Counted from the first letter of the stretch, positions 10,647 through 19,731 are shown. The stretch: DNA of 64,000 nt from Methylobacterium organophilum (GCF_022179465.1 NZ_BPQV01000007.1:211189-275188), one strand, 5' to 3'. Translations and numbers: made by a program. The notes: generated by a model from the letters alone, not told the origin.

Positions 10647-10660
10647 TTGCGCTGAATCAA
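10647..10660 (+). promoter_or_regulatory. FixK/FNR-type box for the 71-aa gene
   Basis: TTGCGCTGAATCAA also fits TTG(A/C)-N6-(T/G)CAA exactly. It is centred at 10653.5, 64 bases before the ATG at 10718, which mirrors the geometry of the other box. Flanking bases extend it into a GGCCGGCCTTG/CAAGGCCGGCC inverted repeat. Confidence 0.6.
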
Positions 10661-10717
10661 GGCCGGCCGCCCCGATCGCCCACACGCTCCACCGTCTGTC
10701 CGGAACGGAGCCCTGTG

Positions 10718-10933
10718 ATGCGCAGCTACCTCGTCACCTTTCACAAGGTCGTGCCCGATGGGAGCGGCCACGACCGTGCCGTCCTGCAGGGGCGCATGGT
10801 CGTGCGCGCCCGTTCGGACGTCTCGGCCCTCTACGAAGCCAAGGCGCGCTTCTGCCAGGCGATGCGGATCGCGGACTGGCGCCTGCGGGCCGATACCTGC
10901 CGGGCGGTCGAGGTGGCGCGGCTCGTGGCCTGA
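10718..10933 (+). CDS. 71-aa hypothetical protein behind a FixK-type box
   Basis: A small soluble basic protein (MRSYLVTFHKVVPDGSG...) with predicted beta-strand then helix: ALYEAKARFCQAMRIADWRL, then a short tail. An in-frame GTG directly precedes the chosen ATG. It is not recognised. The upstream FixK/FNR-type site suggests induction at low oxygen together with the divergent 66-aa membrane protein. Confidence 0.5.
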   Translation: MRSYLVTFHKVVPDGSGHDRAVLQGRMVVRARSDVSALYEAKARFCQAMRIADWRLRADTCRAVEVARLVA

Positions 10934-11131
10934 CGTGCCCCGCGGTAGGGCTCGGGTTGGCAAAGATCAGAAACAGATAAGCATGCCGCCCGTCTTGGCG
11001 ACTCGTTTACCAATCCAAAGAAGGTCTCGGATCGACGCTGCTCCGCCGGAGCCTTGAGCGTATTCGCTCGCATTTCCTAAAGGATCTCCGGCGAAATTCC
11101 AACGAACTGCACGCGTCGAGAACCGCCTTCC

Positions 11132-14100
11132 ATGAACATGCGTCCCGATCTCGCCTGCCGGAGCATTCTCCGGGGCCGGAAGGATCCGTCGCTCCTGCGT
11201 GACGAGTTGCTGCCGGAGATCGTCTCGGATTCGGCGCGGGCACGCCCGGAGCACATCGCCATCGTGTTCGGCGGGACCCGGATCACCTACGCGGAGCTGG
11301 AGGCCCGGGCGGACCGGGTCGCGCGGGCCCTGCGGGCAAGGGGCGCCGGGCCGGGCCGGTTCGTGGGCCTGTGGATGACCCGCTCCCTCGACCTGCATGT
11401 CGCCCTGCTCGGCATCCTCAAGAGCGGCGCCGCCTACATCCCCTTCGACGCCGACGCGCCGCCGGATAGGATCGGCGAGTGCCTCACGGATTGCGCGGCC
11501 GATCTCCTGATCGTCGACTCCGTGACCGCGGCGAAGCTCGAACGGGCGCCGGCGGCGACGCCCCTCCCCTTCGCGGCCCTGATAGACGAGGGCGGCGCGG
11601 GCGCACCGATCGACCTGCGGGCGCTCGGCCTCACCAACGCTCACCCGGCCTATGCGATCTACACCTCGGGCTCGACGGGCAAGCCCAAAGGCATCGTCAT
11701 CAGCCACGCCAATATCTGTCACTACCTGCGCGCGGCGAACCAAGTCTACGGCATGACCGGGGACGACGTATGCTTCCAAGGCGCGTCGGTCGCCTTCGAT
11801 CTCTCCCTCGAAGAGATCTTCGTCCCCTATCTCGTCGGCGCCACCCTGTGGGTGGCCTCGCCCGCGATCCTCGGCGAGGTCGACGCGCTGCCCGGCGTGA
11901 TGCGGGCGGCCGGGATCACCGTCCTCGACACGGTCCCGACGCTGCTGGCGATGATGCCGGAGGACGTGCCCTCGCTGCGCATCATCATCCTGGGCGGCGA
12001 GGCCTGCCCGCCCGCCGTGCGGCAGCGCTGGTGCCGGCCCGGCCGCACCGTGTTCAACAGCTACGGCCCGACCGAGGCGACCGTGGTCGCCACCGTCGAT
12101 ATCGTCACCCCGGACGCCCCGGTGACGATCGGCGGGCCGATCCCGAACTACACCTGCTACATCGTCACCGAGCAAGGAATTCTGGCCGGCCCGGGCGAGG
12201 AAGGCGAGCTCCTGATCGGCGGCCCGGGCCTGGCCGGCGGCTATCTCGGGCGGCCGGATCTGACGGCCGAGAAATTCATCGCCAACCCCTTCGACCCGGA
12301 GGGGGCTGACCCGGTGCTGTATCGCTCCGGCGACGCCGTGAGCGTCGATCCGGGCGGAAAGATCCTGTTCCACGGCCGCATCGACGATCAAGTCAAGCTG
12401 CGCGGCTTCCGCATCGAGCTCGGCGAGATCGAGGCCCGGCTCTCCACCACCCCGGGCATCGCCCAGGCGGCGGTGGTGGTGCGCCCGGACAACGGCATCG
12501 ACCGGCTCGTCGCCTTCGTGGTGCCGGAGGCGGGCCGGTCCCTCGACCGCGCTGCCCTGCGGGCGGCGCTCAAGGCGCAGCTGCCGCCCTATATGGTGCC
12601 GGCCCATTTCGAGGAGATGGCCGTCCTGCCGCGGCTGACCTCGGGCAAGGCCGACCGCAAGGCCCTGAAGGCGATGGTCCTCCAGGCCGCGGACGAGGCC
12701 GAGGTTCAGGAGGCGCCGCAGACCGCCACCGAGGCCGCCCTGCTCGCGGCGGCCCAGCCACTCTTCCCGGGGCAGGTCCTGGCCTTCGAGGCGGATTTCT
12801 TCAACGATCTCGGCGGCCATTCGCTGCTGGCCGCGCGCTTCCTCGCCGCCGTGCGCGAGACCTCGCGCCTCGCGAGCCTGACCCTGGAGGATGTCTACGG
12901 CCAGCGCAGCCTGCGGGCCATGGCCGCCGCCCTCGACACGCGGATCTCCGACGCGCCGGACGCCGGCCCGGTCGACCTCTCTTTCGAGCCGCCGCCGCGC
13001 ATGCGGCGCCTCCTGTGCGGCCTCGCCCAAGCCGCCTGCCTGCCGCTGCTGCTGCTCGGACGCACAGGGCCGTGGCTGACGATCTTCGTGGTCTACGAGC
13101 TGATCACGACCGACGAGGTCATCCGCTTCCACGAAGTGCTGATGCTTCTGGGCACCTATGCCCTCGTGACCTTCGCCGTCACCGTAGCCGGCATCCTCGG
13201 CAAGCGCGCCGTGCTCTGGCGGGCCAAGCCCGGCCGCTACCCGCTCTGGGGCGTCTATTTCTTTCGCTGGTGGCTCGCCAAGCAGTTCGTCGGCCTGACC
13301 CATCTCTCGCTGATGCAGGGCACGCCGCTCGCCGCCGCGACCATGCGGGCGCTCGGCGCCCGCGTCGGTCGCCGCAGCATCGTCAGCGGCCTCAATGCCG
13401 GGGCGATCGACCTCCTCACCATCGGCGACGACGTGACCCTCGGCGCCAAGCTCAGCGTCGCCAATGCCGAGGTCGTCGGCAACGAGCTGGTCATCGGCCC
13501 GGTGGAGATCCAGTCCGCCGCCTATATCGGCACCTCCTGCGCCATCGGCCACGGGGTGATCATCGAGGAAGGCGCGGAGCTCGGCGACCTCACCGCCATC
13601 CTGCCGGGCACCCGCGTCGGCGCCTTCGAGCATTGGGATGGCTCCCCCGGCCGCCGGGTCGGCGCGGTGGACCCCGCCACATGGCCCGCGCCGGCGCCTG
13701 AGCCCACACGGGCGATGCAGGCCGCCCGGACCGCGTTCTTCGCGCTGATGGTCCTGTTCATGCCGGCCATGGCGCTGCTCCCGGTCTTCCCGGCCTTCTA
13801 CCTGTTCGACCGCTACGACACCGTGCTCCAGGCGCTCGTGGGTCTCGACTACCACTGGTACCTGCCGGTCCTAACCTGGCCGACCGCGATGCTCCTCGTC
13901 TTCGGAACGGCGATGCTCGTCACCGCCATCCGCTGGATCGTCCTGCCCCGCGCGGGAGAGGGTACCCACTCGATCCATTCAGGCTTCTACCTGCGCAAGT
14001 GGACGGTGGGCCTGGCCAGCGACGTGATGCTCGACACGCTGAGCTCGCTCTTCTCCACGGTCTACATGCGCCATTGGTACCGGCTGATGGGCGCCCGGAT

Positions 14101-15139
14101 CGGGCGGGACACCGAGGTCGCCACCAACTTCGCCGGCCGCTACGACACGATCGAGATCGGCGACCATTGCTTCGTGGCCGACGAGGTCGTGGTGGGCGAC
14201 GAGGACATCCGACGCGGCTGGATGACGATCCGCAAGGTGCGCACCGGCTCCCGGGTCTTCATCGGCAACGACGCGGTGCTGCCGCCGGGCACGGACATTC
14301 CCGACGGCTGCCTGATCGGCATCAAGTCGAAGCCTCCGGCCGGAAGCGCCATCGAACCGGGCGACACCTGGTTCGGCAGCCCGCCCCTCCGCCTGCCTGT
14401 GCGCCAGCGCTTCGACGATGCGCAGACCGCGATGACCTTCCGGCCCTCCGCCGGGCGCCGGCTGCTGCGGGCCGTGTTCGAGCTGTTCAGCGCCTCGATG
14501 CCGACGATGATGTTCATCACCCTCGGCACCTACGCCGCGGAATACGTGCTGTTCCCGGCCCTGGAGCACCAGAGCTGGGGCATGTTCCTGGCAATCTTCG
14601 TGGCAACCTGCACGGCCTGCGCGCTGATCCTGGCCGGCGTGGTGCTCGTGCTGAAATGGATCATGATGGGCGTGTACCGGCCCGGCAATCACGGCCTGTG
14701 GTCGTGGTGGGCCCTGCGTACCGAGGCCATGACCACGCTCTACTGGGGCACGGCCGGCGCCATCCTGCTCGACAGCCTCCGCGGCACGGTCCTGCTGCCC
14801 CCGGCCCTGCGCCTGTTCGGCGTAAAGATCGGCCACGGCGTGTTCCTCGACAGCACCGACATCACCGAGTTCGACTGCGTGCGGATCGGCGACCATGCCG
14901 CCATCAACGCCACGGCCAACCTGCAGACCCACCTGTTCGAAGACCGGGTGATGAAGATCGGCCCGATCGAGATCGGGCGAGGCGTCAGCGTCGGCGCCCT
15001 AACCACGGTGCTCTACGACACCCGCGTCGGCGGCCACGCCCGGCTCGGACCGCTCACCATCATAATGAAGGGCGAGGCGATTCCGGCCAACACCCAATGG
15101 GCCGGCGCCCCGGCGCGGCCGATGCAGGCGGCGGCGTGA
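11132..15139 (+). CDS. Pls/PosA-type non-ribosomal peptide synthetase
   Basis: A 1335-residue multidomain protein. Residues ~40-510 are an adenylation domain (YTSGSTGKPKG near 177, NSYGPTEAT near 309). Residues ~530-605 are a carrier domain with LGGHS and phosphopantetheine Ser564. The remainder has about six membrane helices separating three soluble parts with hexapeptide-repeat (left-handed beta-helix) features. This is the layout of the epsilon-poly-lysine synthetase Pls, which has no classical condensation or thioesterase domain. The binding pocket starts FD, so an alpha-amino acid is activated; an acid follows at the 239-equivalent place, which would suit a basic substrate (inference). 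The permease gene overlaps its stop. Confidence 0.85.
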   Translation: MNMRPDLACRSILRGRKDPSLLRDELLPEIVSDSARARPEHIAIVFGGTRITYAELEARADRVARALRARGAGPGRFVGLWMTRSLDLHVALLGILKSGAAYIPFDADAPPDRIGECLTDCAADLLIVDSVTAAKLERAPAATPLPFAALIDEGGAGAPIDLRALGLTNAHPAYAIYTSGSTGKPKGIVISHANICHYLRAANQVYGMTGDDVCFQGASVAFDLSLEEIFVPYLVGATLWVASPAILGEVDALPGVMRAAGITVLDTVPTLLAMMPEDVPSLRIIILGGEACPPAVRQRWCRPGRTVFNSYGPTEATVVATVDIVTPDAPVTIGGPIPNYTCYIVTEQGILAGPGEEGELLIGGPGLAGGYLGRPDLTAEKFIANPFDPEGADPVLYRSGDAVSVDPGGKILFHGRIDDQVKLRGFRIELGEIEARLSTTPGIAQAAVVVRPDNGIDRLVAFVVPEAGRSLDRAALRAALKAQLPPYMVPAHFEEMAVLPRLTSGKADRKALKAMVLQAADEAEVQEAPQTATEAALLAAAQPLFPGQVLAFEADFFNDLGGHSLLAARFLAAVRETSRLASLTLEDVYGQRSLRAMAAALDTRISDAPDAGPVDLSFEPPPRMRRLLCGLAQAACLPLLLLGRTGPWLTIFVVYELITTDEVIRFHEVLMLLGTYALVTFAVTVAGILGKRAVLWRAKPGRYPLWGVYFFRWWLAKQFVGLTHLSLMQGTPLAAATMRALGARVGRRSIVSGLNAGAIDLLTIGDDVTLGAKLSVANAEVVGNELVIGPVEIQSAAYIGTSCAIGHGVIIEEGAELGDLTAILPGTRVGAFEHWDGSPGRRVGAVDPATWPAPAPEPTRAMQAARTAFFALMVLFMPAMALLPVFPAFYLFDRYDTVLQALVGLDYHWYLPVLTWPTAMLLVFGTAMLVTAIRWIVLPRAGEGTHSIHSGFYLRKWTVGLASDVMLDTLSSLFSTVYMRHWYRLMGARIGRDTEVATNFAGRYDTIEIGDHCFVADEVVVGDEDIRRGWMTIRKVRTGSRVFIGNDAVLPPGTDIPDGCLIGIKSKPPAGSAIEPGDTWFGSPPLRLPVRQRFDDAQTAMTFRPSAGRRLLRAVFELFSASMPTMMFITLGTYAAEYVLFPALEHQSWGMFLAIFVATCTACALILAGVVLVLKWIMMGVYRPGNHGLWSWWALRTEAMTTLYWGTAGAILLDSLRGTVLLPPALRLFGVKIGHGVFLDSTDITEFDCVRIGDHAAINATANLQTHLFEDRVMKIGPIEIGRGVSVGALTTVLYDTRVGGHARLGPLTIIMKGEAIPANTQWAGAPARPMQAAA

Positions 15140-16638
15140 CCGCCCTCGCCCCGGCGGCGATCCTGCCCGGCGGAGACGAGGCGCAGGCCGCCACCTCCAA
15201 GGGCAACCCCGCCGCGGGGCCGCGGACGCTGTCGCGCCTCTCCCTCACCACCCTCGTCGTCGGCTCGATGGTCGGCGGCGGGATCTTCTCCCTGCCCCAG
15301 GCCTTCGGCCGTTCCACGGGCGTAATCGGCGCGCTCATCGCCTGGGGCATCGCCGGCCTCGGCATGCTGATGCTGGCCCGGGCGTTCCAGACCCTGGCCG
15401 AGCGCAAGCCGGACCTGGATGCGGGCATCGTCGCCTATGCGCGGGCCGGGTTCGGCCCCTATCTCGGCTTCCTCTCGGCGCTCGGCTACTGGGCGAGCGC
15501 CTTCCTCGGCCTCGTCACCTTCCTGGTGCTGTCGCAATCGACCCTCGGCGCCTTCGTCCCGGCTTTGGGCGAGGGCGACACCCCCGCCGCGGTCGCCGTG
15601 GCCGGCCTGATCCTCTGGGGCGTGCATGCCCTGCTGCTGCGGGGCGTGAAGGAGGCGACCGCCCTCAACACGATCGTCACGGTGGCCAAGATCGTCCCGA
15701 TCGTGGTGTTCCTCGCCGTGGTGGCGGTCGCGTTCCGGCCCGAGGTCTTCGCCGCGAATCTGATCGGCGCACCTGCACTCTCCGGCGGCGACCTGTTCGG
15801 GCAGGTTCGCGGCACACTGCTGATCGTGGTCTTCGTCTTCCTCGGCATCGAGGGGGCGAGCGTGTATTCGCGCTACGCGCGGCGCCGGGAGGACGTGGGA
15901 CAGGCCACGCTCCTCGGCTTCGGGAGCGTGCTCGCCCTGTTCATGCTCGTCACCATCCTGTCCTACGGGATCCTGCCGCGGGCGGAGCTCGCCGCCCTGC
16001 GCAATCCGTCCATGGCCGGTGTGCTGGAGGCCGTGATCGGGCGGCAGGGCGCCATCTTCGTCAGCCTGGGCGTGCTGATCTCGGTGCTCGGCGCCTACCT
16101 GTCCTGGTCGCTGCTGGCCGCGGAGGTTCTCTCGGCCTCGGCCGCGGGCGGGATCATGCCGGCCTTCCTCGGCCGCCAGAACGCCGCCGGCGCGCCCGCC
16201 GCCGCCCTCTGGCTCACCAACGGCGCGGTCTTCGCGGTCCTCCTGGCGACGCTCGCGGCGGAATCCGCCCTGCGCCTGGCGATCGAGCTCACCAGCGCCA
16301 TGAGCCTGCTGCCCTACCTGCTGGTCGGGGCCTACGCCGTGAAGCTCGCCCGCACGGGTGAGGGCTATGCGGGCACAGGCGCGGCAGCCCGACGGGCCGA
16401 TCTGATTGCGGCGGCGCTCGCCACCGGCTACGCCGCCGGTATGCTCTGCGCCGCCGGCCCGAAATACTGGCTCCTCTCGACCCTCATCTACGCGCCGGGG
16501 ACGCTCCTCTTCCTGCAAGCCCGGCGCGAGCAGAGCGCGACGCCCTTCACGGCCGCGGAACGGTGTCTGGCTCTCCTCCTCGGCGCGGCGCTTCTCACGG
16601 CCGTCATAGGCCTGTGCAACGGCGCCATCCGTCTCTGA
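15136..16638 (+). CDS. basic amino acid/polyamine antiporter family permease (ArcD-like)
   Basis: A 500-residue APC-superfamily permease with about twelve membrane segments, starting with the family motif VVGSMVGGGIFSLPQAFG (helix 1). Relatives exchange arginine/ornithine or lysine/cadaverine. The GTG at 15136 overlaps the NRPS stop by 4 bases, implying coupled translation. This is the strongest hint that the NRPS uses, or its product derives from, a basic amino acid. Confidence 0.8.
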   Translation: MTALAPAAILPGGDEAQAATSKGNPAAGPRTLSRLSLTTLVVGSMVGGGIFSLPQAFGRSTGVIGALIAWGIAGLGMLMLARAFQTLAERKPDLDAGIVAYARAGFGPYLGFLSALGYWASAFLGLVTFLVLSQSTLGAFVPALGEGDTPAAVAVAGLILWGVHALLLRGVKEATALNTIVTVAKIVPIVVFLAVVAVAFRPEVFAANLIGAPALSGGDLFGQVRGTLLIVVFVFLGIEGASVYSRYARRREDVGQATLLGFGSVLALFMLVTILSYGILPRAELAALRNPSMAGVLEAVIGRQGAIFVSLGVLISVLGAYLSWSLLAAEVLSASAAGGIMPAFLGRQNAAGAPAAALWLTNGAVFAVLLATLAAESALRLAIELTSAMSLLPYLLVGAYAVKLARTGEGYAGTGAAARRADLIAAALATGYAAGMLCAAGPKYWLLSTLIYAPGTLLFLQARREQSATPFTAAERCLALLLGAALLTAVIGLCNGAIRL

Positions 16639-16652
16639 CGCCGGCGGCCCCG

Positions 16653-18092
16653 ATGATCCCGCACATACCCCGCCTCGCTCCAGCCTGGTCTCCCCTCGCC
16701 CTGCTCGCCTGCCTCCTCGGCGGCACGCCGGTCCAGGCGCAGATCGCCGCCCCGATCGCCGACCTCCTCGACACCACCCAGCCGGAGACGAATCCCCGGA
16801 TCGCCCAGCGCGGGGAGGATCCTGTCCGCACCGGCCCGCTCGCGGCTTGGGCCACGGACCTCGCCGCCCACGGCCTGAGCTTCGACGTCAACGCCTACGA
16901 CTTCTATTCCGCCAACCCCACCCTCGGCCTGCGCCCAGGCCAGCAGGCGAATGCCGCCTATCTCGTGCTGAGCATGAGCGCGGACCTGCAGCGGCTCGCC
17001 GGAATCGAGGGGGGCACGCTCAACTTCACACAAAGCTTCTTCGGGTTCGTGCGCAACCTCAACATAGCCAACGCCATCGGCGACAGCACGTCGGGCTTCC
17101 TGGCGCCCTACAATCCGAATGCGAGCCGCCTCTCCCTGCTGACCTACCAGCAGCGCCTCCTCGACGACCGGCTGGTCCTGGAGATCGGACGGACACATCC
17201 CGACCGCTACTATGTGCTGCCCCCCTGCGGGACGGTCAATTCCTGCTACCAGGATCTGCTCGTGCTCAATGCGGGCTGGACCTCGAGCCTCTACGGGGTC
17301 TGGGGCGGCAACGCCGCCTATCAGCTCTCGCCGAGCACCTATGTCCAGGCCGGCGCCTTCAGCGTGAACCCCAACACCAACTGGCTCAACGGATACGAAT
17401 GGGGCTCCGAGTGGATCGCGGGCGCCGTCGTCATGACCGAGATGGGGCTGAAGACGGATTACGCCGTCGATCCCTATCCCCGGCGGTTCTCCCTGACCGG
17501 CTTCGTGAACACCGCCGACCACGACGACAGTGTCCGGACGGTCGCGGGCTTCATGAAGAATTTCTGGCCCGGCACGCCGACGCCGCAGAAATCCGGCACC
17601 TCCGGCCTCGTCCTGACGGCGAGCCGGACGATCTGGCGTGCCGACGGGGGCCGGGAGGCGGGAGACCTCCATCCCACGGCTCTCACCCTCTACGCGAGCG
17701 CCGGCTACGCCTTCGACGCGACGATCCCGGTGCGCTTCAACGGCTTCGTCGGCCTGCTGCTCGCGGGCCCCGACCGCAGCCGGCCCGAGGACACCTACGG
17801 CATCAAGTTCAACTGGCAGCGCCTGAACGACAGCTACGCGATCTTCCTGGGGGACACCAACTTCTTCGCGGACGGCACGGGGCAACCCTACCCCCGCAAC
17901 AAGTTCGTGATCGAGGCCAACGCCCATTTCGAGCTGGGCCAGGGCGTCGCCGTCGAACCCGTGCTTCAATACGTCGTCAACGCGAACTCGTTCTACGAGC
18001 CCTACACGGCCCGCCGGGCACGGGACGGCGTCTATCTCGGCGCTTCCCTCGTCGTTCCCATCGGGACGATGCTCGGCCTCGCCGCCGAATAG
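16653..18092 (+). CDS. OprB-type carbohydrate-selective porin family
   Basis: A 479-residue outer-membrane protein with a signal peptide ending near AQA (residues ~20-30), then alternating polar/hydrophobic beta-strands. Motifs such as GLSFDVNAYDFYSANP and YGIKFNWQRLND fit the OprB family. It begins 14 bases after the permease stop, so it probably belongs to the NRPS unit as an outer-membrane route for substrate or product. The ATG at 16653 is the first one giving a good signal peptide. OprB members differ in specificity. Confidence 0.75.
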   Translation: MIPHIPRLAPAWSPLALLACLLGGTPVQAQIAAPIADLLDTTQPETNPRIAQRGEDPVRTGPLAAWATDLAAHGLSFDVNAYDFYSANPTLGLRPGQQANAAYLVLSMSADLQRLAGIEGGTLNFTQSFFGFVRNLNIANAIGDSTSGFLAPYNPNASRLSLLTYQQRLLDDRLVLEIGRTHPDRYYVLPPCGTVNSCYQDLLVLNAGWTSSLYGVWGGNAAYQLSPSTYVQAGAFSVNPNTNWLNGYEWGSEWIAGAVVMTEMGLKTDYAVDPYPRRFSLTGFVNTADHDDSVRTVAGFMKNFWPGTPTPQKSGTSGLVLTASRTIWRADGGREAGDLHPTALTLYASAGYAFDATIPVRFNGFVGLLLAGPDRSRPEDTYGIKFNWQRLNDSYAIFLGDTNFFADGTGQPYPRNKFVIEANAHFELGQGVAVEPVLQYVVNANSFYEPYTARRARDGVYLGASLVVPIGTMLGLAAE

Positions 18093-18259
18093 GGACGACG
18101 CGCGGTCGGCCGCGCCGTTCTCCTGTCCGGCAACAAGAAAGTCCGCAGGCGCCGCATCGCCGAGGCGCGTTATCGACCCGGCGGGACGCTTTCACGCCTG
18201 ACCATGCGCAACTGCGGTGCGGTTCAGATCCTGAAAGGGGAGAAAGACTGAGAGATGAT

Positions 18260-18303
18260 TGGCTGGGGGACGTGGATTCGAACCACGACTAACGGAGTCA
18301 GAG
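18260..18303 (-). tRNA. 3'-half of tRNA-Gln(CUG), attachment-site remnant
   Basis: On the minus strand this reads from an anticodon loop CTCTGAC through a 3' anticodon-stem strand, a 4-base variable loop, a perfect T-arm (CGTGG-TTCGAAT-CCACG), TCCCCCA and GCCA. The 5' partner of the anticodon stem is absent: upstream bases do not pair. It is therefore not a working gene but the core repeat left when an element integrates into a tRNA-Gln 3' end. The intact gene should be at the far right end of the island. Confidence 0.8.
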
Positions 18304-18439
18304 TCACATTTTAATTCAATTTTATCAATAACTTAGCCATGAAGCGCCCGTCTAAACACGCGGCAATTCATTGAGAAATTCGAGAAAATGTCTAACGAAA
18401 GCGCTTGATTTTCGCGCCCTCACACCGGCGAGGACCACG

Positions 18440-18646
18440 GTGGCGGACGAGTCGCCCAACGAGTTCTTCAAGCGCTACCTTGAGGCGGCGGAGCCCGGGC
18501 TGCCGGAGCGCTATCGCAATCCGAGGCGCCCACGACCTCAACCCGCACCGTTTCTCTTCCGGGCCGTTCTGCGGATGATGAAGCTCATCAATGCTCAGTC
18601 GGTCGGGATTTTAAAATTTCTCCGAAGATATATCCAATTTCGATAA
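18440..18646 (+). CDS. 68-aa hypothetical protein at island edge
   Basis: The GTG start is preceded by GAGGA. The first part (DESPNEFFKRYLEAAEPGLPERYRN split by charged helices) looks protein-like, while the C-terminal end is basic and hydrophobic. No family recognised. It could be the head of a truncated gene because the reading quality drops after residue 45. Confidence 0.25.
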   Translation: MADESPNEFFKRYLEAAEPGLPERYRNPRRPRPQPAPFLFRAVLRMMKLINAQSVGILKFLRRYIQFR

Positions 18647-18732
18647 GTATTTTTTCAGACGCTTGGCCGAGGCCATGCAGGCAGCCACTGGCGAGAGCGT
18701 CGAGATCGCCCGCTCAACTCGCAGACAGTTCA

Positions 18733-18745
18733 TAACAGCCTCTAG
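18733..18745. repeat. solo remnant of an IS5-type terminus
   Basis: TAACAGCCTCTAG is identical to the outer 9 bases of the right end of the IS at 22884-23735 plus its CTAG target duplicate. Inward of these bases the two diverge. It looks like a scar of an earlier copy of the same element lost by deletion. Confidence 0.4.
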
Positions 18746-19039
18746 TCATTCAGCGTGCCGAACGGGTGCTCCATCCAATTGCCCCGTGCGCTTCCGGGAA
18801 GGAGTGAATCATGCCAAGTTCGGCCACGCCGCGGACTTTTTCAATAGCCTGTTAGGTGTCTGCTAAGCACAGAGACGCGGACGCAATCAGGGCGATCAAC
18901 CGTGACGGTTCTCAGAATGATGTCAATCTAGAAGGAAAAGTCATCGACACATCACGACCTGAGATCCTCGCGACAGTATCGTCGTTGACCGATCCGCGGC
19001 CTCATCATCGAAGGGCCGCTCTGCCGTCTGTGCTCGAGG

Positions 19040-19651
19040 CTATCTGGAAGGCATGCAGAATTCGGATGTGAGACCGGCGAAGGCCGACTGGAGGAAGGCG
19101 TCCAAGGGGTGGTCGCCTCCTGCCTGAATCCACGCCTCTATCGCCAGACGCATCGCACCGAGTGACGCCATCGCAACGAGGCGCAGGGAGGCGCTGCGGG
19201 CAGGATCCGGCCATCGTTCAACGAGCACGGCATGCAAGGCTTGTTCATGCAGGTTGTAAGTCGCCTGCTTTCGGGCCCTGAGAGCCTCGTTCGACCGCAA
19301 GACACGGTCGATGCTGATGAACTCCTGAGTGCGGAAGCCTGCTGAGAGCTTCAACAGGGCATCGCGAACCACCTCGAATGGCACCTTGCCTGCCGGCTGG
19401 GCCAGCACCGCCTTGTGCAGTGACGCATTGAAACCCCGCATCTGCCAATCCAGCAGGATCTCTTCCTTCGATTTGAAGTAGTAGAAGAACATTCGTCGCG
19501 AGATGCCGGCTGCCTCAGCGATGGCGTCCAAGGTCGTCGCCTCGTAGCCGTTCTGACTGAAGAGTCTCAGACCGGCCTCGGCGATCCGCTCCAGCGTCTC
19601 CTGACGCTTTCGTGCCCGAAGGCCATCAGACTTCGATGTGGGGCTTGTCAT
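19040..19651 (-). CDS. TetR family transcriptional regulator
   Basis: A 203-residue regulator. The N-terminal helix-turn-helix is clear (TLDAIAEAAGISRRMFFYYF, about residues 34-53), followed by an all-helical ligand domain. The ATG at 19651 gives the usual short arm before the HTH; an upstream in-frame ATG lies nearer the operator. It is divergent from the SDR gene, and a long palindrome between them is the likely operator. It probably represses itself and the SDR gene until a small hydrophobic ligand binds. Confidence 0.85.
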   Translation of the reverse strand: MTSPTSKSDGLRARKRQETLERIAEAGLRLFSQNGYEATTLDAIAEAAGISRRMFFYYFKSKEEILLDWQMRGFNASLHKAVLAQPAGKVPFEVVRDALLKLSAGFRTQEFISIDRVLRSNEALRARKQATYNLHEQALHAVLVERWPDPARSASLRLVAMASLGAMRLAIEAWIQAGGDHPLDAFLQSAFAGLTSEFCMPSR

Positions 19652-19681
19652 GCGCTCGTTCTCGCATGTGATTCCGCACTT

Positions 19682-19731
19682 GCAAAGTTGCACTCGGTGC
19701 GAATATATCTTCGCACCGAGTGCAACTTTGC
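19682..19731. promoter_or_regulatory. 50-bp palindromic operator between tetR and SDR gene
   Basis: Two perfect 22-bp arms (19682-19703 and 19710-19731) flank the spacer TATATC. Each arm contains TTGCACTCGGTGCGAA, itself nearly palindromic (GCAC-TCG-GTGC). This amounts to two operator copies in inverted order, enough for two TetR dimers. The AT-rich centre could serve as a shared -10 region. Confidence 0.7.

Larger units (their letters stand above)
18304..19039. other. left end of genomic island, mostly non-coding debris
   Basis: Immediately inside the tRNA fragment the sequence becomes markedly AT-rich (TTTTAATTCAATTTTATC), unlike the core genes. Only short open frames occur, one of which (18440-18646) has a usable start. 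Another frame (18663-18866) looks like a decayed gene. No integrase remains here. Confidence 0.5.

Noticed and set aside
10967-13855. 962-aa minus-strand open frame opposite the NRPS
   Set aside because: Composition is Arg/Gly/His-rich low-complexity typical of an antisense shadow; the plus-strand NRPS is unmistakable.
18856-19071. 71-aa plus-strand frame at the island edge
   Set aside because: No ribosome site or protein-like pattern, and it overlaps the 3' end of the TetR gene.
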